Position numbers and translations under genes: made by a program
Shown: piece after piece, positions 7,400-10,240 of the stretch
Layout: each line of letters opens with the position of its first letter
How positions within the stretch are numbered: the first letter of the stretch is position 1
Notes under the pieces: generated by a model
Database searches by the model: none
The model's input: only the letters and a program-made list of their open reading frames with translations
What the model was told of the DNA's origin: nothing
Source: Lichtheimia corymbifera B2541
Taxonomy: Eukaryota; Mucoromycota; Mucoromycetes; Mucorales; Lichtheimiaceae
Direction of reading: 5' to 3'
DNA length: 10,240 nt
NCBI GenBank assembly: GCA_000697475.1
Contig: JNEU01000331.1
Location: forward strand, 1-10,240

Positions 7400-9680
7400 A
7401 TGTTCTACTTCTGCTTATTCGCTACTGTCGCTGCTTTCGCCTCTGGCCCTCTGTTCCCCTTTGTTCTGTTGTCTGCCTGCATTCTGCAGTTGCTTATCTC
7501 CTTCCCTGTTCCTGTCGTTTCCTTGTGTTGCTGTTTCATGATTTACGTCATGTTTCATGATCAGCTTGTTGCCTTGTGGCATTGCGTTGCCGATCTTTGG
7601 GAATGGTGGTCCTCTGATCTCAATCCACGTACATTGCATGCAATGCGTCACGATGAGGAAATGACTGAGTTTGTGGTGGCAGCACGAGCTTACTGGAAGG
7701 TTGTTGATCTCGCTGGTGCACCTCTTTACGACGTTGTTGCTGTTGACAGCCCTGATACTGCTGATCTCTCTTCTGATGGTGATGATGTGGTGGTTCGTGG
7801 TGTTGCTCCTGTTAGTGGTGGTGACAAGTTTGCTCCTGGTGACGGTGTTGATGTCTCTGCTCTTGGTGTTTCTGCTGTTTCTGCTGTTTCTGCTTGCGCT
7901 GGTGTCGATGGTGCTATTGTTTCCTCTGCTGCTGTTGTTGCATCTTCTCCTTGTGATGCTGTCTCTTATTCTGCTGTTTCTGGTGCTGTTTCTCCTGTTG
8001 TTGTTTCTGGTGCTGCTTCTCCTGTTGTTGTTTCTGGTGCTGCGTCTCCTGTTGTTGTTTCTGGTGCTGCTTCTCCTGTTGTTTCTGGTGCTGCTTTGTC
8101 TCCTGTTGCTGTTTCTGGTGCTTTGTCTCCTGTTGTTGTTTCGTCTGCTGCTGTTCCTGGCGCTGTGTCTTCATCTGCTTTTGCTGGTGCTCTTTCTTCT
8201 GCTTCTTCTTCCCCTTCTGCTTTTTCTGGTCCTCTTGCTGGTGTTGGTAATGCTGTCTCGCCTTCTTCTGTGTCTTCTGCTTTTGCTGCTGCTGTTTCTT
8301 CTTCTCTTGCTGGCGTTGATGCTGTGTCTTCTCTTACTGCTGTTGGCACTGCTTCTTTATCTTTTGCTGGTGGTGTTGCTTCTGACGATGGTGGTCATCT
8401 TGGTGCTGTTGTTGCGGGTGTGGATCGTGATGTTGACCCTGTTCGTGTTGGTGATGATGGTGTTACTGCTTCTGAGGATCAAATTGACGAACTCAGTAAG
8501 TATATATCCAGATATTTTGTAGTTCAATTATACAATTGCTCACAATGCCCCTTACATAGATTTCCTCTTTTACCATTTGACTGCCGAGGACCCCTATGAT
8601 GAGGACGCCCATATGGCACCACCTCTTGACCGCCGATATGAAGAGCCAAACGAGACGATCGCAATCGGTATGTTCAGCTTTGACTTGTTTGATTGTCATG
8701 GTATCATGGTTAATAACATGATATGATACTTTTAGGTGAAGACCTCAATTCCTTTACGTCCGGCAATTTGGCTATCACTCCTTTCCTTTACTATGACAAT
8801 GATCCTACTTATACCGGTAAGTGTGAAGTTTGAACCCCTTTTATATAGACATACACATCTAATAGATCGCTATTGCTTAGATATGCCCACTCCTCAACTT
8901 CCTCCTCAAGCCTACACACCACCTCCTCTACCATCACCTATGCCAATCACTATGGAGGATACCACCACATTCGTTTCACCTGTCATTTATGCCACCATTT
9001 CCAACACCATCATTAATACCGACAACATCTCTATGCCAAATCCCTCACCACCAACCATCTCTACCGCTTCCAACACCACCATTAATTCCGACACCATCAC
9101 CATGCCAAATACCTCACCATCAATCACTTCTACCGCTGCCACATCTACCACCAATACCCGCCTCGTCATTTGTGAGGATATACCCCCAACAGCAACATAC
9201 CCAACTACTACTACTACTACTATTGATACCCCTACTACTACTGCCACTACCGCCACTACTACTTCTATTACTACTGCTACTGCACCTACTACTACTACTA
9301 CTACTACTCCTACTCCTACTGCCACTACGAGCACCATTAATTCCGCAACTCGGCTTTACATCATTCCACATGTCGAATTCAATCCACAACTTCCCGACAA
9401 TCTTCCTCAACTTCGCCTTACTCCTGTTCCCACCAACACCGCTACCAACACCACCTCACCATCACCAGGTCCGCAATCACCTGGTGAACAACAGCAAAGC
9501 CAAGCAGAGGAGCAAGCTCCATGGTCCGATTTTGTTGCTTGGCTTGAAGAAGTGACCGATGATGTGGATTCCCTTGACGAGGAAGAGGTGCAGGATTACT
9601 ATGTCCTGGAGCAAGACTACGATGAAGAAGACGTAGAAGAAGGCGAGGAGTATGAATACTATGATTACGAAGCCTTCTAG
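7400..9680 (+). CDS. Low-complexity secreted or membrane-anchored protein, four exons
   Basis: Exons 7400-8495, 8560-8667, 8736-8816 and 8881-9680 give 694 residues; the three introns (64, 68, 64 nt) are all phase 1. Residues 1-14 look like a signal peptide (MFYFCLFATVAAFA), but hydrophobicity goes on to about residue 52, so this may be a membrane hairpin. A Trp-rich stretch follows (LWHCVADLWEWW, 59-70). Residues ~110-360 are Val/Ser/Ala/Gly-rich, with a 9-residue repeat SPVVVSGAA (~193-238). Exons 2 and 3 are ordinary and acidic. Exon 4 starts Pro-rich, has two 23-residue Thr/Asn/Ser repeats, long Thr runs (~535-582) and an Asp/Glu/Tyr tail. Thr/Ser-rich sequence suggests an O-glycosylated cell-wall or surface protein, an inference from composition. 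The ATG at 7400 is the first in frame. An antisense frame (8349-7966) also looks repeat-like, but has no start signal or splice continuity. The TAG may not be the true end (see 9681-9929). Confidence 0.62.
7978..8113 (+). repeat. 27-bp tandem repeat coding for SPVVVSGAA
   Basis: About five units of a 27-bp sequence (TCT CCT GTT GTT GTT TCT GGT GCT GCT and variants) follow one another. Near 8080 a unit has lost one GTT, and later units gain a CTTTG. All length changes are multiples of three, so the frame is kept. Such arrays tend to change copy number among strains. Confidence 0.75.
9000..9137 (+). repeat. 69-bp tandem repeat coding for a 23-residue unit
   Basis: Two units starting near 9000 and 9069 share the scheme SNT-x-IN-x-D-x-I-x-MPN-x-SP-x-I. 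A fainter echo (AGCACCATTAATTCC) appears near 9330. The repeat is in frame inside exon 4 of the surface-protein gene. Confidence 0.65.
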
Positions 9681-9929
9681 TCGCTTGGTAAGTTGGCAGC
9701 ACTATATCGATTAGAAGAATGCTAACATTGGCTTCCATTTCAAGATGCCTTGGTGACCCTTTTTTTGGTGGCACTTGTGGTGATCTCGCCTTTGGTGGAT
9801 CGAGCTTCTTTCGAGGCGGTATGGCGTTGTCTCTCTCTTGCTGAGGGGTTGCGGTTATGGATGGGATACCCTGCAGTCCAGATTCAAGGCGTGGATGATT
9901 CTCAGGTACGTTTGGCTTCGTGTGGTTGA
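9681..9929 (+). other. Possible continuation exon behind an in-frame TAG
   Basis: Seven bases after the TAG (9678-9680) comes a GTAAGT donor at 9688. The 57-nt intron (9688-9744) has a GCTAAC branch site and a TTTCAAG acceptor. It would be phase 1, like every other intron of this gene. The next exon (9745 on) stays open in the joined frame, through a hydrophobic segment (ALVTLFLVALVVISPLV) and a stretch with VWRC and LRLWM, to a TGA at 9927-9929. A GTACGT site at 9906 is an alternative donor. Either the TAG is a nonsense change in an older, longer gene, or it is read through, or this is a 3' UTR intron with open sequence by chance. Confidence 0.4.
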
Positions 9930-9941
9930 GTGAAAGGATAG

Positions 9942-10130
9942 GCATGTAGGTCTCGAGGTGAGAGGATCTGGATGGTCATCGATGACGCTTCCATTGGTGC
10001 TGAAAGGTCCACGAGTAAGTCCAAGTCTGTCTCCATTGATCCTGTTGGCTATGTGCAAGTCCTTGCTTTCCTACATCCTCCCATGGTCTATTTATCATGT
10101 TACCCACTGAGGTGCTTCATTTGGTATTGA
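9942..10130 (+). other. Open stretch of unclear status
   Basis: One plus frame is open for 62 codons (containing ERIWMVIDDASIGAERST and later VLAFLHPPMVYL) to a TGA at 10128-10130, with a GTAAGT inside at 10015. It is in the same frame number as the exon ending at 9905, but the 36-nt gap would be too short for a usual intron. It could be an exon of the same gene or of one running out of the window. I see nothing else in the last 110 bases. Confidence 0.2.
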
Positions 10131-10240
10131 AAGGGTACGTCAAGATACTGGTATTGCCTTATGATCCATTTACTTACTTACAAATGCCTTTTTATTTTGT
10201 GGGGGCATATCATGGTTATTTATACTGTGGTATGTCTCTG

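Noticed and set aside
7914..8349. Antisense Gln-rich and Ala/Glu/Thr-rich repeat proteins
   Set aside because: They are read opposite the 27-bp repeat array, and CAA/CAG and ACA/GCA codons arise by complement. No start context or introns support them. The Ala/Glu/Thr frame is the more plausible-looking of the two, so it is mentioned as an alternative in the CDS entry.
7671..8522. A 283-codon plus-strand frame that is almost pure Leu/Val
   Set aside because: It is the out-of-frame shadow of the G/T-rich exon (GTT/TCT/GCT shifted by one gives TTG/CTG/CTT). It has no splice continuity, while the adopted frame passes cleanly through three introns.
385..8709. CATGGTATCATGG occurring at 385-397 and 8697-8709
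   Set aside because: A 13-base near-palindromic match with no shared flanks; probably chance.
8987..9410. Antisense Val-rich and Ser/Arg-rich frames over the Thr-rich exon
   Set aside because: Complement artefacts of ACC/ACT runs; no splice signals or start support.
9442..9945. A 167-codon minus-strand frame
   Set aside because: It crosses the acidic tail exon and a good plus-strand intron, shows no family signal and has biased, shadow-like composition.

Overview
The window looks like nuclear DNA of an early-diverging, Mucoromycota-like fungus. The reasons are many short introns (50-78 nt) with GTAAGT/GTATGT-type donors, TACTAAC/GCTAAC-like branch sites and TAG acceptors, moderate base composition, and an integrase of the KRBA2/SCAND3 (Ginger-like) type, which is frequent in such genomes. 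This taxonomic guess is an inference. There are no bacterial operons, RNA genes or CRISPR arrays.

Layout. (1) 1-~4110: one long mobile element, entered inside its left terminal array. Both visible ends are built of repeated 20-bp near-palindromes of the form GAAATG-NN-CTAG-NN-CATTTC: two units at the left edge and about nine in a degenerating array at 3896-4112. Between them lies a plus-strand, eight-exon integrase gene (702-3699) with an H2C2 zinc-binding module, a DDE core, a long acidic linker, a KRBA2-type C-terminal domain and a cysteine-rich tail. It carries two single-base frameshifts and one in-frame TAG, so this copy looks recently inactivated. (2) 4109-4435 and 6673-7005: two direct copies of a ~330-bp segment. 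Each can encode a 37-residue minus-strand protein with one 78-nt intron at the same place; the protein is unrecognised. The transposon stops where copy A begins. (3) 4440-6670: mostly without convincing genes, except a possible minus-strand gene (5873-6431) with a good 58-nt intron. (4) 7400-9680 (perhaps to 9929): a plus-strand multi-exon gene for a low-complexity, probably secreted or membrane-anchored protein. It has a hydrophobic N-terminus, a Val/Ser/Ala repeat region, a Pro/Thr-rich region and an acidic Tyr-rich tail. All its introns are phase 1, including one that starts 7 nt after the apparent TAG stop.

How the parts relate. The integrase gene and the palindromic end arrays form one transposition unit, with the integrase presumably acting on the arrays. 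The duplicated small gene and the surface-protein gene are host or unrelated sequence. Nothing in the sequence ties them functionally to the element.
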